A DNA stretch of 64,000 nucleotides from Paenibacillus sp. SYP-B3998 (GTDB taxonomy: Bacteria > Bacillota > Bacilli > Paenibacillales > NBRC-103111). A model generated the notes under the pieces. It did no database searches. It was not told the DNA's origin and was given only the letters and a program-made list of their open reading frames with translations. Below, one piece after another: positions 18,701-27,903 of the stretch. Where the stretch lies: assembly GCF_010820665.1 (NCBI RefSeq), contig NZ_JAAIKC010000001.1, positions 1,302,001 through 1,366,000 of the forward strand, read 5' to 3'. The stretch's first letter is position 1, and each line of letters begins with the position of its first letter. The translations under genes were made by a program, and so were the position numbers.

Positions 18701-20023
18701 GGTACAGTAGCGGAAAAGACGGCATTTGGTTTTGTGAAGAAATACGAGGAAGAACAAGGGCAAAAGTGGCGCGGAGCAGAAATTAGCCGACTTGCTTCAG
18801 GCTGTACAGGTGTGAAGCGCAGCACGGGTCAACATCCTGGGGGTATCGTTGTAGTTCCCGATTATATGGAAGTAGATGATATTACGCCTGTGCAGTTTCC
18901 TGCGGATGACAAAAATTCCGAGTGGATGACAACTCATTTCGATTATCATGCATTTGATGCTAACTTGCTGAAACTCGATATTCTTGGACACGACGATCCT
19001 ACAATGATGCGGATGCTTCAGGATTTGACAGGAATCGATCCCACAACCATTCCGATGAATGATGCCAAAGCAATGAGTATATTTAACTCAACAGAAGCGA
19101 TTGGTGTGAGACCTGATCAAATTCGTTCTCCAGTCGCTACTTATGGTGTTCCCGAGATGGGAACGAAGTTCGTTCGCCAGATGCTCCAAGAGACGCAGCC
19201 GAGCTCCTTCGCGGACTTACTGCAGATTTCCGGGCTTTCTCACGGTACCGGAGTATGGCTTGGCAACGCGCAAGAGCTTATTAAGAAAGGGATATGCAAC
19301 ATCAAAACAGTTATCGGCTGTCGTGATGATATCATGCTCTATTTGATCTATAAAGCGGGAATGGACGCAGGGCTTGCTTTTAAAATCACGGAGAGTGTTC
19401 GTAAAGGCAAGGGGCTCACGGATGAGTGGAAAGATGAAATGAAGAAATGTAATGTGCCTGCCTGGTACATTGAATCATGTGAACGCATCGAATACATGTT
19501 TCCAAAGGCGCACGCCGCCGCTTACGTTATTTCAGCAGTTCGTACGGCATTTTTCAAGGTATATCATCCGATTGCATACTATGCCACGTACTTTAGTGTA
19601 AGAGCGGCTGATTTTGATCTTGAGCTGCTATGCCAAGGCTATGATGCAATCATGAAACGGCTAGTTGAGATTGAAGAGAAGGGTTTCCAAGCTCTCCCTA
19701 AGGAAAAAGCGATGGTGTCGATTCTGGAGATGGCGCTTGAAATGACGTCCCGCGGTTTCAGTTTCAAGCCGATTGATATTTATAGGTCCGATGCGAGTCG
19801 ATTTATCATTGATGAGAATGCATTGATTCCTCCATTTGCAGCCTTGCAGGGGATTGGCGAGAATGCTGCCAAAAATATCGCCGCTGCCAAAGACCAAGGT
19901 GACTTCTTGTCTGTCGAAGATTTCCAAAGTCGATCGAAAGCGTCTAAGACAGTCATCGAGCTTCTTTCGTCTATGGGATGTTTCCGTGGGTTACCTGAAT
20001 CCAATCAATTGTCATTATTTTAA
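15713..20023 (+). CDS. polC: DNA polymerase III alpha subunit, PolC type
   Basis: Replicative polymerase of low-GC Gram-positives, with proofreading in the same chain. The 1436-residue protein shows, in order, an N-terminal region, an OB fold (about 235-320), the PHP domain starting FHLHTS (about 338), an inserted DEDD exonuclease (FDVETTG, D426/E428), the polymerase palm with PDIDLNFSGE (D964/D966), a Cys cluster in CYSC...CPNC typical of PolC, and a C-terminal helix-hairpin-helix/tau-binding region ending NQLSLF. The frame extends to TTG 15698, but ATG 15713 fits the GGGGAGG site. Confidence 0.98.
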   Translation: MSNLADKRNRFELLMQQAEIPADTVRSFFAEGYIEQVEISRKNRDWTFYLVKNELVPHNIYRSFCKMIQEKFAQIAKIRFIWRFEQAETSALVDEYWSLFMEWLQREVVSINGWMSKAKVDVQGNALTLIMLDQIGLELAKKKNIDMFIRNFFHNFFQTELTVKYAVSDTSEIEAEYEKFAKQRTQDERSVTQEIMMSIEQEEEASSLPDTDLKLVIGYDIKEVPTPLKDIQEEEKKVTVQGTVFGLEVKELRNGNTLFTFNLTDFSDSMSMKVFAKTKDDVKILSLLANGTWIKARGKVEYDRFMPIPELVMIPNDLNEVMGPKDRMDDAKEKRVEFHLHTSMSTMDGLTPVDQYVKMAAKWGHKAIAITDHSNIQCYPDAGKAAKKHGIKVIFGLEANVVNDSVPIVMNPRDVDLKQGTYVIFDVETTGLSVTNNRIIELAGVKMQDGKEIDRFATFINPHEKIPYNIQQLTNINDDMVKDAPDIEEELPKFVDFIGDSVLVAHNARFDMGFLQTNLKRMGLPEVNNSALDTLELARFLFPSMKNHRLNTLSDKFKVSLDNHHRAIDDSIALGYVLYHLINEAADRQIMNLTKLNDYVGKDLSNQRPFHCCIYALNAVGKKNLFKLISLSHTKYLQRTASIPKSVLVELREGLLITSGCEKGEFFEAVLNKSLEEAEQVAEFYDILEIQPVSYNMHLVDKGLVGSVGDLENAVRRVCEIGYKSGKPVIATGNVHYLNPREKVCRDITINGITGFSPLKGMKKPDAHFRTTKEMLEEFKFLGEEKAHEVVIRSTNDLADRFEEIQLFPDKLFTPIIEGADDEIRTTCYETAKGIYGDELPEVIIARLEKELVPIIKFGFSANYLISERLVKKSNEDGYLVGSRGSVGSSVVAMMLGISEVNPLPPHYICYSCRHSEWFLDGSVPSGFDLPNKVCPNCGGNLKGDGHDIPFETFLGFKGDKVPDIDLNFSGEYQPVAHNYTKTLFGEKSVFRAGTIGTVAEKTAFGFVKKYEEEQGQKWRGAEISRLASGCTGVKRSTGQHPGGIVVVPDYMEVDDITPVQFPADDKNSEWMTTHFDYHAFDANLLKLDILGHDDPTMMRMLQDLTGIDPTTIPMNDAKAMSIFNSTEAIGVRPDQIRSPVATYGVPEMGTKFVRQMLQETQPSSFADLLQISGLSHGTGVWLGNAQELIKKGICNIKTVIGCRDDIMLYLIYKAGMDAGLAFKITESVRKGKGLTDEWKDEMKKCNVPAWYIESCERIEYMFPKAHAAAYVISAVRTAFFKVYHPIAYYATYFSVRAADFDLELLCQGYDAIMKRLVEIEEKGFQALPKEKAMVSILEMALEMTSRGFSFKPIDIYRSDASRFIIDENALIPPFAALQGIGENAAKNIAAAKDQGDFLSVEDFQSRSKASKTVIELLSSMGCFRGLPESNQLSLF

Positions 20024-20175
20024 GTCTCATGTAGAAAAGTGTTCTTAAAAGAGCTTTGCATGTAAATACTAATGGCACAGATTTCTTTTGAAATACGTTA
20101 TCCCAAGCACTTCTGGCTATTGTTTTGAAGGCAAGTCCCCAAGCTGTCAAGTGAAAATGATTAACAAGTTTGCTA

Positions 20176-20205
20176 TTGTAAAGGCAAGAGGGGTTATGGT
20201 ATAAT
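20176..20205 (+). promoter_or_regulatory. SigA-type promoter of the rimP-nusA-infB operon
   Basis: TTGTAA (20176-20181), 18-base spacer, TATAAT (20200-20205) with an extended -10 TG (TGG just upstream). Predicted transcription start is near 20212, giving a leader of about 120 nt. Confidence 0.75.
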
Positions 20206-20240
20206 TTTTCTTGGCAATAATGAGGATATCATCTTGTGAT

Positions 20241-20275
20241 TAAAGAGTGGGGAAACCCACTCTTTACATTTTGAT
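20241..20275 (+). promoter_or_regulatory. Attenuator-like hairpin in the rimP leader
   Basis: AAAGAGTGGG (20242-20251), GAAA tetraloop, CCCACTCTTT (20256-20265); a T-A pair extends it to 11 bp. The downstream tract is TTT-ACA-TTTT, that is, interrupted. It lies between the promoter and rimP, so any termination here would lower the whole nusA operon. Confidence 0.6.
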
Positions 20276-20332
20276 ATAGGACTTTTCGTTGTAGAACAAT
20301 GCAAAGCTCATTTTAGGAGGGCAAATCAATCC

Positions 20333-20797
20333 GTGGTTACACAAGCACAAATCAAATCTGTCATTGAGGACATGCTGAAAGATTTTATAGAACAAAATGG
20401 ATTTGAACTCGTTGATATTGAATACGTCAAAGAGGGCAGCAACTGGTTCCTTCGTGTCTATGCAGACAAAGAAGGCGGCATTGATATAGATGATTGCGGC
20501 CGTATTAGCGAATACTTAAGTACTAAATTGGATGAGCACGACCCTATATCTGATGCCTATTTCTTGGAAGTGTCTTCACCAGGTGCAGAACGTCCATTGA
20601 AAAAGCTGCAGGATTATCACAAGGCTATCAATAGTCATGTGTTCGTTACTACCTATGAGCAAATAGACGGTTCCAAAGAATTTGAAGGACTGCTGCTCGC
20701 TTTCGATGGTGAGGAACTCATTGTTGAAGTGGGCAAAAAGAAGCATATTTTACCTTTTGCTAAAGTTGCCAGCGCACGCTTGGCAATCGTCTTTTAG
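20333..20797 (+). CDS. rimP: Ribosome maturation factor RimP
   Basis: Assists 30S maturation. The 154-residue protein has the two-domain RimP architecture. The N-terminal domain includes GFELVDIEYVKEG and the segment LEVSSPGAERPLKK at about residues 80-95; a C-terminal SH3-like domain follows. The start is GTG 20333, with an AGGAGGG site about 11 bases upstream, slightly long. It is first gene of the nusA-infB operon. Confidence 0.96.
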   Translation: MVTQAQIKSVIEDMLKDFIEQNGFELVDIEYVKEGSNWFLRVYADKEGGIDIDDCGRISEYLSTKLDEHDPISDAYFLEVSSPGAERPLKKLQDYHKAINSHVFVTTYEQIDGSKEFEGLLLAFDGEELIVEVGKKKHILPFAKVASARLAIVF

Positions 20798-20832
20798 CAA
20801 TCGTACTTATTGAAAGGGGGAACTCGGTTCAA

Positions 20833-21930
20833 ATGAACATGGATTTTATCGATGCGCTGTCGGAAATTGAACGTGAGAAAGGTATCTCTAAAGAGCTGCT
20901 GATCGATGCAATTGAAGCGGCGATGATTTCAAGTTATAAGCGTAATTTCAATACGGCACAGAATGTACGAGTAGACATTAACCGCCACACGGGTCTCATT
21001 AAGGTATATGCAAGAAAAACCGTGACGGAGGAAGTACTGGATCCCCGTATGGAAATATCAGTTCACGCATCCCGTGAAATCAATCCGAATTATCAATTGG
21101 ATGATATCGTTGAAATTGAAGTAACACCTCGCGATTTCGGTCGTATCGCTGCTCAAACAGCAAAGCAAGTTGTCACTCAACGTATTCGTGAAGCGGAAAG
21201 AGGCTTAATTTATAACGCTTTTATCGACAAAGAAGAAGATATCGTGACAGGTATTTTCCAACGTCAAGATCAACGCAATGTGTATGTGGATCTTGGAAAA
21301 GTTGAAGCTGTGCTTCCACTGACAGAGCTGATGCCTACAGATAAATTCAAGCAGGGTGATCGCATCAAAGCGTATATCACCAAAGTGGAGAACACGACGA
21401 AAGGGCCGCAAATCATTCTATCCAGAACACATCCAGGATTGTTGAAACGCCTCTTTGAGCTCGAAGTTCCTGAGATTTTTGATGGCGTCGTAGAGATCCG
21501 TTCGGTTGCGCGTGAAGCGGGTTTCCGTTCCAAGATTGCTGTGCATTCACGCAATGCTGAGGTTGATCCGGTAGGTTCCTGTGTAGGGCCTAAAGGATTA
21601 CGTGTTCAAACCATCGTGGGTGAACTTCGCGGCGAGAAAATTGATATTGTTCGTTGGATGGAGAGCGTGGAAGAATATGTAGCTAATGCGCTAAGTCCTT
21701 CCAAGGTGCTTGAAGTACAAGTTCATGAAACCGAGAAGATGGCTCGCGTCATTGTGCCAGATTATCAATTATCGCTTGCTATCGGTATCAAAGGACAGAA
21801 CGCGCGTTTAGCGGCAAAATTGACAGGCTGGAAAATCGACATTAAGAGCGAATCTCAAGCTGAACAAGAGTACGGCAGAAAGAAAACGTATGCGGAAGAA
21901 ATGCATCAAGATTCTATAAGTATTGACTAA
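20833..21930 (+). CDS. nusA: Transcription termination/antitermination factor NusA
   Basis: Binds RNA polymerase and promotes pausing and hairpin-dependent termination. The 365-residue protein has the N-terminal polymerase-binding domain (1-~130), S1 (~135-200), KH1 and KH2 (~205-350, with the GIKGQNARLAAKLTGW block). It lacks the C-terminal acidic repeats of the E. coli protein, as is normal for Bacillota. ATG 20833 follows AAAGGGGG. Confidence 0.98.
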   Translation: MNMDFIDALSEIEREKGISKELLIDAIEAAMISSYKRNFNTAQNVRVDINRHTGLIKVYARKTVTEEVLDPRMEISVHASREINPNYQLDDIVEIEVTPRDFGRIAAQTAKQVVTQRIREAERGLIYNAFIDKEEDIVTGIFQRQDQRNVYVDLGKVEAVLPLTELMPTDKFKQGDRIKAYITKVENTTKGPQIILSRTHPGLLKRLFELEVPEIFDGVVEIRSVAREAGFRSKIAVHSRNAEVDPVGSCVGPKGLRVQTIVGELRGEKIDIVRWMESVEEYVANALSPSKVLEVQVHETEKMARVIVPDYQLSLAIGIKGQNARLAAKLTGWKIDIKSESQAEQEYGRKKTYAEEMHQDSISID

Positions 21931-21962
21931 CAAGTGTTTGCCTGGAGCAAGGGGTGATCGGA

Positions 21963-22277
21963 ATGAAGCAGAGAAAAATCCCTCTAAGAAAATGCGTGGC
22001 CTGCCAGGAAATGATGCCGAAGAGGGAATTGATCCGCGTCGTCAAAACGCCTGAGGATGAAATTCTCATAGATTTAAAAGGGAAGAAATCCGGGCGCGGT
22101 GCCTACCTGTGCGGCAAAGTTTCCTGTTTTAAGTTGGCTAAGAAGAGCAAGGCGCTGGATCGGGCGCTGAAGCATGCCGTGAGCGCTGATATTTATGATC
22201 AATTGGAGCAGGATTTCATTCGTGTTGAAGACGAGTTCACTTCTTTGAAGGAGGAGAATTCGGATGATGAAGAATAA
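21963..22277 (+). CDS. rnpM: RNase P modulator RnpM (YlxR)
   Basis: A YlxR-family RNA-binding protein; in B. subtilis it modulates RNase P. The 104-residue product has the family core RKCVACQEM, GRGAYLC and a third Cys downstream. I place the start at ATG 21963, a few bases after AAGGGGTGA, rather than at the GTG 21954 that overlaps that site. Its end overlaps ylxQ by 14 bases. Confidence 0.94.
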   Translation: MKQRKIPLRKCVACQEMMPKRELIRVVKTPEDEILIDLKGKKSGRGAYLCGKVSCFKLAKKSKALDRALKHAVSADIYDQLEQDFIRVEDEFTSLKEENSDDEE

Positions 22278-22593
22278 ATTTTTATCCCAATTGGGTTTGG
22301 CCATGCGGGCAGGTAAGTTGGTTACGGGCGATGAGGGCGTGTTTAAGGCTATTCGTTCGGGGGAAGCGAAGCTTGTCATTATTGCAGAAGATGCTTCGGC
22401 CAATACACAAAAGAAATTTCAAGATAAGTGTCTCTTTTATGGGGTTAAACTCATAGCAATGGGCACCAAATACGAATTAGGTCACAGCATAGGAAAAGAG
22501 ATGCGTGTTACCATAGGTGTATTGGACGGAGGCTTCGCGCAGATGCTGCAGAAGTGTCACGTAAATCCTGCGGAGGTGAAACATATTGACTAA
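22264..22593 (+). CDS. ylxQ: L7Ae/L30e-family RNA-binding protein YlxQ
   Basis: A 109-residue ribosomal-L7Ae-type K-turn-binding protein. Family features are [21 protein letters not shown] near the N-terminus, VIIAEDAS, and the C-terminal region with [10 protein letters not shown]. It overlaps rnpM upstream and the infB start downstream (8 bases), so these three are translated as a coupled set. Confidence 0.94.
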   Translation: MMKNKFLSQLGLAMRAGKLVTGDEGVFKAIRSGEAKLVIIAEDASANTQKKFQDKCLFYGVKLIAMGTKYELGHSIGKEMRVTIGVLDGGFAQMLQKCHVNPAEVKHID

Positions 22594-25528
22594 TAAACAA
22601 GATAATAAAGATAAGACTCGCGTTTATGAATATGCGAAGGCGCTCAATATGAGCAGTAAAGAAATTATTACAATTCTCAAACGGTTAAATATTCCCGTTA
22701 ACAATCATATGAGTGTTATGGAAAATGAAGCGGTGAATAGTGTGGAAAAGTTTTTTCGTGATATCAAAGCTAATGCGGCTGCCAAACGAGCAGCTACGGA
22801 CGGAGGAAATGTGAGTTCATCTACGACGAATCAGAACCCTGCTTCGCAGGCTCCAACACAGGAGAATAAGGGTGCCGCAACTTCGGCTTCAAAGCCAGTT
22901 GCCTCAGAACAAACCAATAGCACAGTTGGTGCTTCACAGCAAGCCCAACAAGGTACAGAAGGTACACAAAGTCAATCTCCACGACGTTCGGACGATCAGG
23001 TTGTAGCAAGTCGTCCATCTCAGCCACAACGAGACCAACGTCCAAGCAGTCAAGGGTCTAGCCAAGGGCAACGTCCAAGTAGCCAGGGTTCTAGTCAAGG
23101 CCAGGGACAACGTCCAGGCTATCAAGGACAACGTCCAAGCGGTCAAGGGTCTAGCCAAGGACAACGTCCAGGTTACCAAGGGCAGGGTCAAGGACAACGT
23201 CCTAGTGGTCAAGGTTCCAGTCAAGGTCAAGGTCAACGTACGGGTTCTGGAGACAGACCTCCTTTCCGCTCTAACGATCAAAGACCGAGTAATGCAGGCG
23301 GTGGCAACTATGGTACACGTCCAAGCGGTCAAGGCTCAAGTCAAGGAACAGGTGGAGCTAATCGTAGCAGTAATTACGCAGGTGCTCGCCCTAACCAAGG
23401 TGCAGGTGGCGCTCAAGGTTCCAGTAGCCAAGGCTCTAGCGGCAACCGGTCGCAAGGTTCAAGTCCGAACCGTGGTGGAGCGGGTCCGAACCGTCCTGCC
23501 AGACCGTTTGATAACCGTAATAATCAAAGTGGCAGACCAGTCATTCAAGAAGCTAAGCCACAGTTCCACGTAGGGGCAACTGCCGCTGAGTTAGATGATG
23601 CAGCTGCTAAAGCTGGAGTCAAAACAACGAAGAAGACCAAACCGACACCAAAACGCTTTGACGATAATCGCTCTGCTGGGAATCGGGGTCCAGGTGGACA
23701 AAACAGAGGCAATCAACGTGGTAACAATAGAGGCAGATATCAGCAAGATACTGTCAAAAAAGAAAAAGTAGATAACACACCTAAGAAAATTATCGTGCGT
23801 GGAACGATGACAGTTGGCGAAACGGCTAAATTGTTGCACAAGGATGCTTCCGAGGTTATCAAAAAGCTGTTATTCCTTGGCACTATGGCAACAATTAATC
23901 AGGAGCTTGACTTGGAAGCTATCCAACTAATTGCTGGCGAATTTGGTGTCGAAGTCGAGATCAAAATCAAAGTTGAAGAAGATAATTTCGAAACCTTTGA
24001 AGAAGTCGATGATGAAGCAGATCTACTTGAACGTCCACCAGTTGTAACGATTATGGGTCACGTTGACCATGGTAAAACGACATTACTAGATGCTATTCGT
24101 GAAACATCGGTAACAGAGGGCGAAGCAGGCGGAATTACTCAACATATTGGTGCTTATCAAGTTGAAGTTAATCATAAGAAGATTACTTTCTTGGATACGC
24201 CAGGTCACGAAGCGTTCACGACAATGCGTGCCCGCGGTGCACAAGTAACGGATATTACGATTATCGTCGTAGCAGCAGATGATGGCGTTATGCCGCAAAC
24301 CGTGGAAGCTATTAACCATGCAAAAGCAGCTGGCGTTCCAATCATTGTTGCTGTTAACAAGATTGATAAAGAAGGTTCAAACCCTGATCAAATCAAACAA
24401 GCACTTACAGCGTATGAGCTCGTTCCTGAGGAGTGGGGGGGCGATACGATTTTCTGCGAAATCTCGGCGAAACAGCGTATTGGGCTTGAAAACTTGCTTG
24501 AGATGATTCTACTTGTCGCAGAAGTTCAAGAATACAAAGCGAATCCGAACAAACGTGCAAGAGCAACAGTTATTGAAGCTGAGCTCGATAAAGGCAGAGG
24601 TCCAGTTGCCCGGATTTTGATTCAGCACGGTACATTGAAAGTGGGAGATAGCTTCGTAGCCGGCGTATGCTTTGGCCGTGTTCGCGCTATGGTTAACGAT
24701 AAAGGTAAGCGATTGAAAGAAGCAGGTCCTTCGACACCGGTGGAAATTACAGGCCTTACAGAAGTTCCACAGGCAGGAGATCCGTTTCTCGCTTACGAAG
24801 ATGAGCGTAAAGCAAGAGACATCGCAGAGCGTCGCGCAATAGCGCTGCGTCAATCCGAAGTTACAGCAAATACGCGTGTTACATTGGATGACCTCTTTAA
24901 ACATATTAAAGAAGGCGAAATCAAAGATTTGAATGTCATTATCAAAGGGGACGTTCAAGGTTCTGTTGAAGCGCTGAAAAGCTCGCTCGAGAAAATTGAA
25001 GTTGAAGGCGTTCGCGTCAAAATTCTTCATAATGGTGTTGGTGCAATTACTGAATCGGACATCATCCTTGCCTCCGCTTCGAACGCGATCATTATCGGAT
25101 TTAATGTTCGCCCTGAACCTGCGGCGAAAGCAACAGCTGATCAGGAAAAAGTAGACATTCGTCTGCATAACATTATCTACAATATTATCGAAGAAATTGA
25201 GCAAGCTATGAAAGGCATGCTGGATCCAATCTTCAAAGAAGTTGTACTTGGTCAAGCCGAAGTACGTAATGTATTTAAAATTACAGGCTCAGGTACCATT
25301 GCTGGCTGTATGATTATTTCTGGTAAAATTGCACGTAATGCACAAACACGCTTGATTCGTAGCGGTATTGTGGTACACGAAGGCAAAATTGATTCCTTGA
25401 AACGATTTAAGGATGATCAAAAAGAAGTGGCACAAGGTTATGAATGTGGTATATCCCTAGAGCGATATCATGATATTAAAGAGGGAGACATCATTGAGGC
25501 CTTCATCATGGAATCCGTTGAGAGGTGA
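22586..25528 (+). CDS. infB: Translation initiation factor IF-2
   Basis: GTPase that brings fMet-tRNA to the 30S subunit. The 980-residue protein starts at TTG 22586 after GGAGGTGA. It has an N-terminal IF2_N module, then a disordered linker of roughly 300 residues rich in Gly, Gln, Ser, Arg and Pro built from short repeats, then a second IF2_N-like module. The G domain has GHVDHGKT at about residue 491, DTPGHE and NKID, followed by the C-terminal domains. The linker is far longer than in B. subtilis IF-2 and has repeat-driven base composition. Confidence 0.98.
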   Translation: MTNKQDNKDKTRVYEYAKALNMSSKEIITILKRLNIPVNNHMSVMENEAVNSVEKFFRDIKANAAAKRAATDGGNVSSSTTNQNPASQAPTQENKGAATSASKPVASEQTNSTVGASQQAQQGTEGTQSQSPRRSDDQVVASRPSQPQRDQRPSSQGSSQGQRPSSQGSSQGQGQRPGYQGQRPSGQGSSQGQRPGYQGQGQGQRPSGQGSSQGQGQRTGSGDRPPFRSNDQRPSNAGGGNYGTRPSGQGSSQGTGGANRSSNYAGARPNQGAGGAQGSSSQGSSGNRSQGSSPNRGGAGPNRPARPFDNRNNQSGRPVIQEAKPQFHVGATAAELDDAAAKAGVKTTKKTKPTPKRFDDNRSAGNRGPGGQNRGNQRGNNRGRYQQDTVKKEKVDNTPKKIIVRGTMTVGETAKLLHKDASEVIKKLLFLGTMATINQELDLEAIQLIAGEFGVEVEIKIKVEEDNFETFEEVDDEADLLERPPVVTIMGHVDHGKTTLLDAIRETSVTEGEAGGITQHIGAYQVEVNHKKITFLDTPGHEAFTTMRARGAQVTDITIIVVAADDGVMPQTVEAINHAKAAGVPIIVAVNKIDKEGSNPDQIKQALTAYELVPEEWGGDTIFCEISAKQRIGLENLLEMILLVAEVQEYKANPNKRARATVIEAELDKGRGPVARILIQHGTLKVGDSFVAGVCFGRVRAMVNDKGKRLKEAGPSTPVEITGLTEVPQAGDPFLAYEDERKARDIAERRAIALRQSEVTANTRVTLDDLFKHIKEGEIKDLNVIIKGDVQGSVEALKSSLEKIEVEGVRVKILHNGVGAITESDIILASASNAIIIGFNVRPEPAAKATADQEKVDIRLHNIIYNIIEEIEQAMKGMLDPIFKEVVLGQAEVRNVFKITGSGTIAGCMIISGKIARNAQTRLIRSGIVVHEGKIDSLKRFKDDQKEVAQGYECGISLERYHDIKEGDIIEAFIMESVER
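23030..23480 (+). repeat. Degenerate tandem repeats encoding the IF-2 linker
   Basis: About a dozen imperfect copies of a unit that encodes [10 protein letters not shown] or GQRPGYQ-type decapeptides, repeating at roughly 15-36 nt. The long antisense and alternative-frame reading frames seen here are by-products of this composition. Confidence 0.85.
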
Positions 25529-25534
25529 TGACAA

Positions 25535-25894
25535 ATGGCTAGAGTTCGCGTAGGAAGAGTTGGCGAGCAGATCAAAAAAGAACTGAGCCAAATTGTACAA
25601 TCCGAATTAAAAGATCCGCGTATCGGTTTCTTAACCGTAACAAGTGTTGAAGTAACGAACGATTTATCCCTAGCTCGAGTATTCTTAAGCGTATTGGGAA
25701 CCGACGAAGAGAAGGCCGCTACGCTTAAGGCACTTTCTACTGGAACTGGTTATATTCGTTCGGAATTAGGTAAACGGATTCGATTACGTAAAGTGCCAGA
25801 ATTGCAATTCAAGTTCGATGCTTCACTGGATTATGGCAGCCACATTGATAACTTGCTGAATAATCTGAATCCGGAAGGAAATACAAACGTATGA
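25535..25894 (+). CDS. rbfA: Ribosome-binding factor A
   Basis: 30S maturation factor acting on the 16S 5' region. The 119-residue KH-fold protein has the family segment KDPRIGFLTVTSVEVTNDL (residues 28-46) and RKVPELQF. It lies six bases after infB. B. subtilis has ylxP between these genes; it is missing here. Its stop overlaps the nrnA start (ATGA). Confidence 0.96.
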   Translation: MARVRVGRVGEQIKKELSQIVQSELKDPRIGFLTVTSVEVTNDLSLARVFLSVLGTDEEKAATLKALSTGTGYIRSELGKRIRLRKVPELQFKFDASLDYGSHIDNLLNNLNPEGNTNV

Positions 25895-26892
25895 GCAGCG
25901 GAATGAAGCATGCCTCAGCATACAGCAAGCAGCTGGAAACAGCAGCGAAGTTTATCGAGCAGCATGATGATTTCCTGGTGGTATCCCACATCCAACCGGA
26001 TGGGGATGCTGCCAGTTCTACTTATGTAACCGGGTGGATACTTACTCAGCTGGGGAAAACTTTTACCATGATAAATGAGGGCGAGATGCCCTCGAAGTTT
26101 TCCTATCTATGGGGAAGCAATCATGTTATCAACTACAGTAAGGAACCTCCGCAAAAGCAATACCAAACGATTATAAGTGTAGATTGTGCTGATTTTTCCA
26201 GAATGGGTAGGATCAGCACTCTTTTTGACGACCACGCGGAGTTACTCAATGTTGACCATCATCCAACCAATGATAGATTTGGAACTTGTCATTTGATTAA
26301 GCACGACGCGGCGGCAACAGTACAAATTTTGTATGACTTAGCCATACATATGGATTTGGAACCAACGTTGCCTTTTGGTGAATGCATATATACGGGCTTG
26401 CTAACCGATACAGGGGGATTCCGGTACTCAAATACGACCCCAGAAGTGATGCAAATTGGTGCTACTTTGTTAAAGCTTGGCGTACAAGGTTCTGTGATCG
26501 CAGAGAAGGTATTAGAACGCTTAACCTATTCACAGACAGTGTTGCTGCAAAGAGCCCTTTCTACATTATCTTTTGCTCATGATCGAAAGCTTGCTTGGCT
26601 TGCTGTGTCTCTTGAAGATTTAGAGTTAACAGGAGCGTCTAGCGATGATTTAGATGGTCTGGTGAACTATCCGCGGAATGTAGAGGGCGTCGAGGTCGGC
26701 ATGCTTTTTAAACAAAAAGCAATTGGGATCATCAAAGTGAGCCTTCGTTCGGCAGGACAAGTAGACGTTGCTCAGATTGCTCAATCACTTGGCGGGGGCG
26801 GCCATGTTCGTGCATCAGGCTGTACAATCCATGGCACGCTTGAAGAAGCGGTTGCCAGAATGGTTCAGGAAGTAGGGAAAGAACTAATATGA
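25891..26892 (+). CDS. nrnA: Bifunctional oligoribonuclease / 3'-phosphoadenosine-5'-phosphate phosphatase NrnA
   Basis: DHH/DHHA1 phosphoesterase that degrades short RNA oligomers and pAp. The 333-residue protein has SHIQPDGDAASS (manganese-site Asp residues), the DHH motif in VDHHPTND, TGLLTDTGGFRYSNT, and the GGGGH motif of the DHHA1 domain near the C-terminus, all intact. It is coupled by ATGA overlaps to rbfA and to truB, so it is locked into the ribosome-maturation operon. Confidence 0.95.
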   Translation: MSSGMKHASAYSKQLETAAKFIEQHDDFLVVSHIQPDGDAASSTYVTGWILTQLGKTFTMINEGEMPSKFSYLWGSNHVINYSKEPPQKQYQTIISVDCADFSRMGRISTLFDDHAELLNVDHHPTNDRFGTCHLIKHDAAATVQILYDLAIHMDLEPTLPFGECIYTGLLTDTGGFRYSNTTPEVMQIGATLLKLGVQGSVIAEKVLERLTYSQTVLLQRALSTLSFAHDRKLAWLAVSLEDLELTGASSDDLDGLVNYPRNVEGVEVGMLFKQKAIGIIKVSLRSAGQVDVAQIAQSLGGGGHVRASGCTIHGTLEEAVARMVQEVGKELI

Positions 26893-27803
26893 CGTTAGAA
26901 GGCATTTTGCCTGTTTGGAAGCCCGAAGGGTTTACTTCCCATGATGTCGTTGCGAAGGTAAGGGGAATACTTGGAATCAAACGGATCGGTCATACAGGCA
27001 CATTAGATCCCCAAGTAACTGGAGTACTGCCCTTATGTGTTGGACGAGCTACGCGAATGGTAGAGTACATTCAAGAGCTTCCTAAGCAATATGAAGCCGT
27101 TTTACGAATTGGTCTCTCGACAGATACTGAGGATATGACAGGAAATGTGTTAGAGGAGGTTCATCAAGTTACCCTTGATGAAAACCATCTTCGTGAGACG
27201 CTGTTGTCCTTTGTCGGAGTGATTGAACAAGTGCCACCTATGTTTTCAGCTGTGAAGATTGATGGTAAACGCCTCTATGAATTAGCTCGAGAAGGCAAGG
27301 AAGTCGAACGGAAGTCACGTAAAGTAACTATTCATGAGCTTGAGATCCTGGATGTTCGTTTGCAAGAGCAGTATCCTGAGGTTCATTTTCGTGTTACGTG
27401 TTCCAAAGGAACATACATTAGAACGTTGTGTGTTGATATTGGTAAAGCGCTTGGTTATCCTGCTGTGATGAAGAGTTTAATTCGCACTTCAACAGGTAGT
27501 CTGCGCCAAGAACAATGCTTGACTTTCGAACAAATCCGAAATTTGAAGGCGGATGGATCGCTTCAAGCGCATATGATTCCAATGGATCAGGCAATTGCGC
27601 ATATTCCTGCTGTTCAACTTACAGCTGACGAAGCGGTACATGCACTGCAAGGAAAAAAAATTAATTTAACAGCTGAGCGACTTGCTCTTGCTGAGGCGGC
27701 ACAATCGATATTCCGTGCTTATTCGCCAGATGAACGGTTTCTTGGTCTTTTTGAATGGAAAAGTGAAAGCCAGATCCTGGTCCCATCGAAAGTTTTCCTT
27801 TAA
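26889..27803 (+). CDS. truB: tRNA pseudouridine-55 synthase
   Basis: Makes pseudouridine 55 in the T-loop of tRNAs. The 304-residue protein has the catalytic motif GTLDPQVTG with Asp40, the VPPMFSAVKIDG segment, and a C-terminal PUA-like region. ATG 26889 overlaps the nrnA stop. The 100 bases to ribF include a small CACTAA/TTAGTG hairpin (27823-27836) but no T tract. Confidence 0.97.
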   Translation: MTLEGILPVWKPEGFTSHDVVAKVRGILGIKRIGHTGTLDPQVTGVLPLCVGRATRMVEYIQELPKQYEAVLRIGLSTDTEDMTGNVLEEVHQVTLDENHLRETLLSFVGVIEQVPPMFSAVKIDGKRLYELAREGKEVERKSRKVTIHELEILDVRLQEQYPEVHFRVTCSKGTYIRTLCVDIGKALGYPAVMKSLIRTSTGSLRQEQCLTFEQIRNLKADGSLQAHMIPMDQAIAHIPAVQLTADEAVHALQGKKINLTAERLALAEAAQSIFRAYSPDERFLGLFEWKSESQILVPSKVFL

Positions 27804-27903
27804 GTGATCGCTTGAGAAATCCACTAAAATTAGTGTTTGGACGTGTCAAATGCGCTCGACGCCTTTTCGGACAGGTTGAAATGGGTAGGTGAAATGAACT
27901 TAT

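Larger units (their letters stand above)
20024..20332 (+). other. polC-rimP intergenic region with promoter and leader hairpin
   Basis: 309 bases without a gene. The first 150 bases show no clear terminator for polC. The second half holds a promoter (20176-20205), a strong hairpin (20241-20266) and the rimP ribosome binding site (AGGAGGG near 20315-20321). Confidence 0.7.

Noticed and set aside
22934..23332. 132-residue antisense frame rich in Thr/Leu/Arg opposite infB
   Set aside because: It is a shadow of the IF-2 linker repeats; no ribosome binding site and no recognisable family.
24509..25255. 248-residue antisense frame opposite the infB G domain region
   Set aside because: Low-complexity Phe/Asn/Cys-rich translation of a conserved sense gene; no promoter or ribosome binding site found.
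27823..27836. CACTAA/TTAGTG hairpin between truB and ribF
   Set aside because: Short stem, two-base loop and no T tract; ribF is probably still in the operon.
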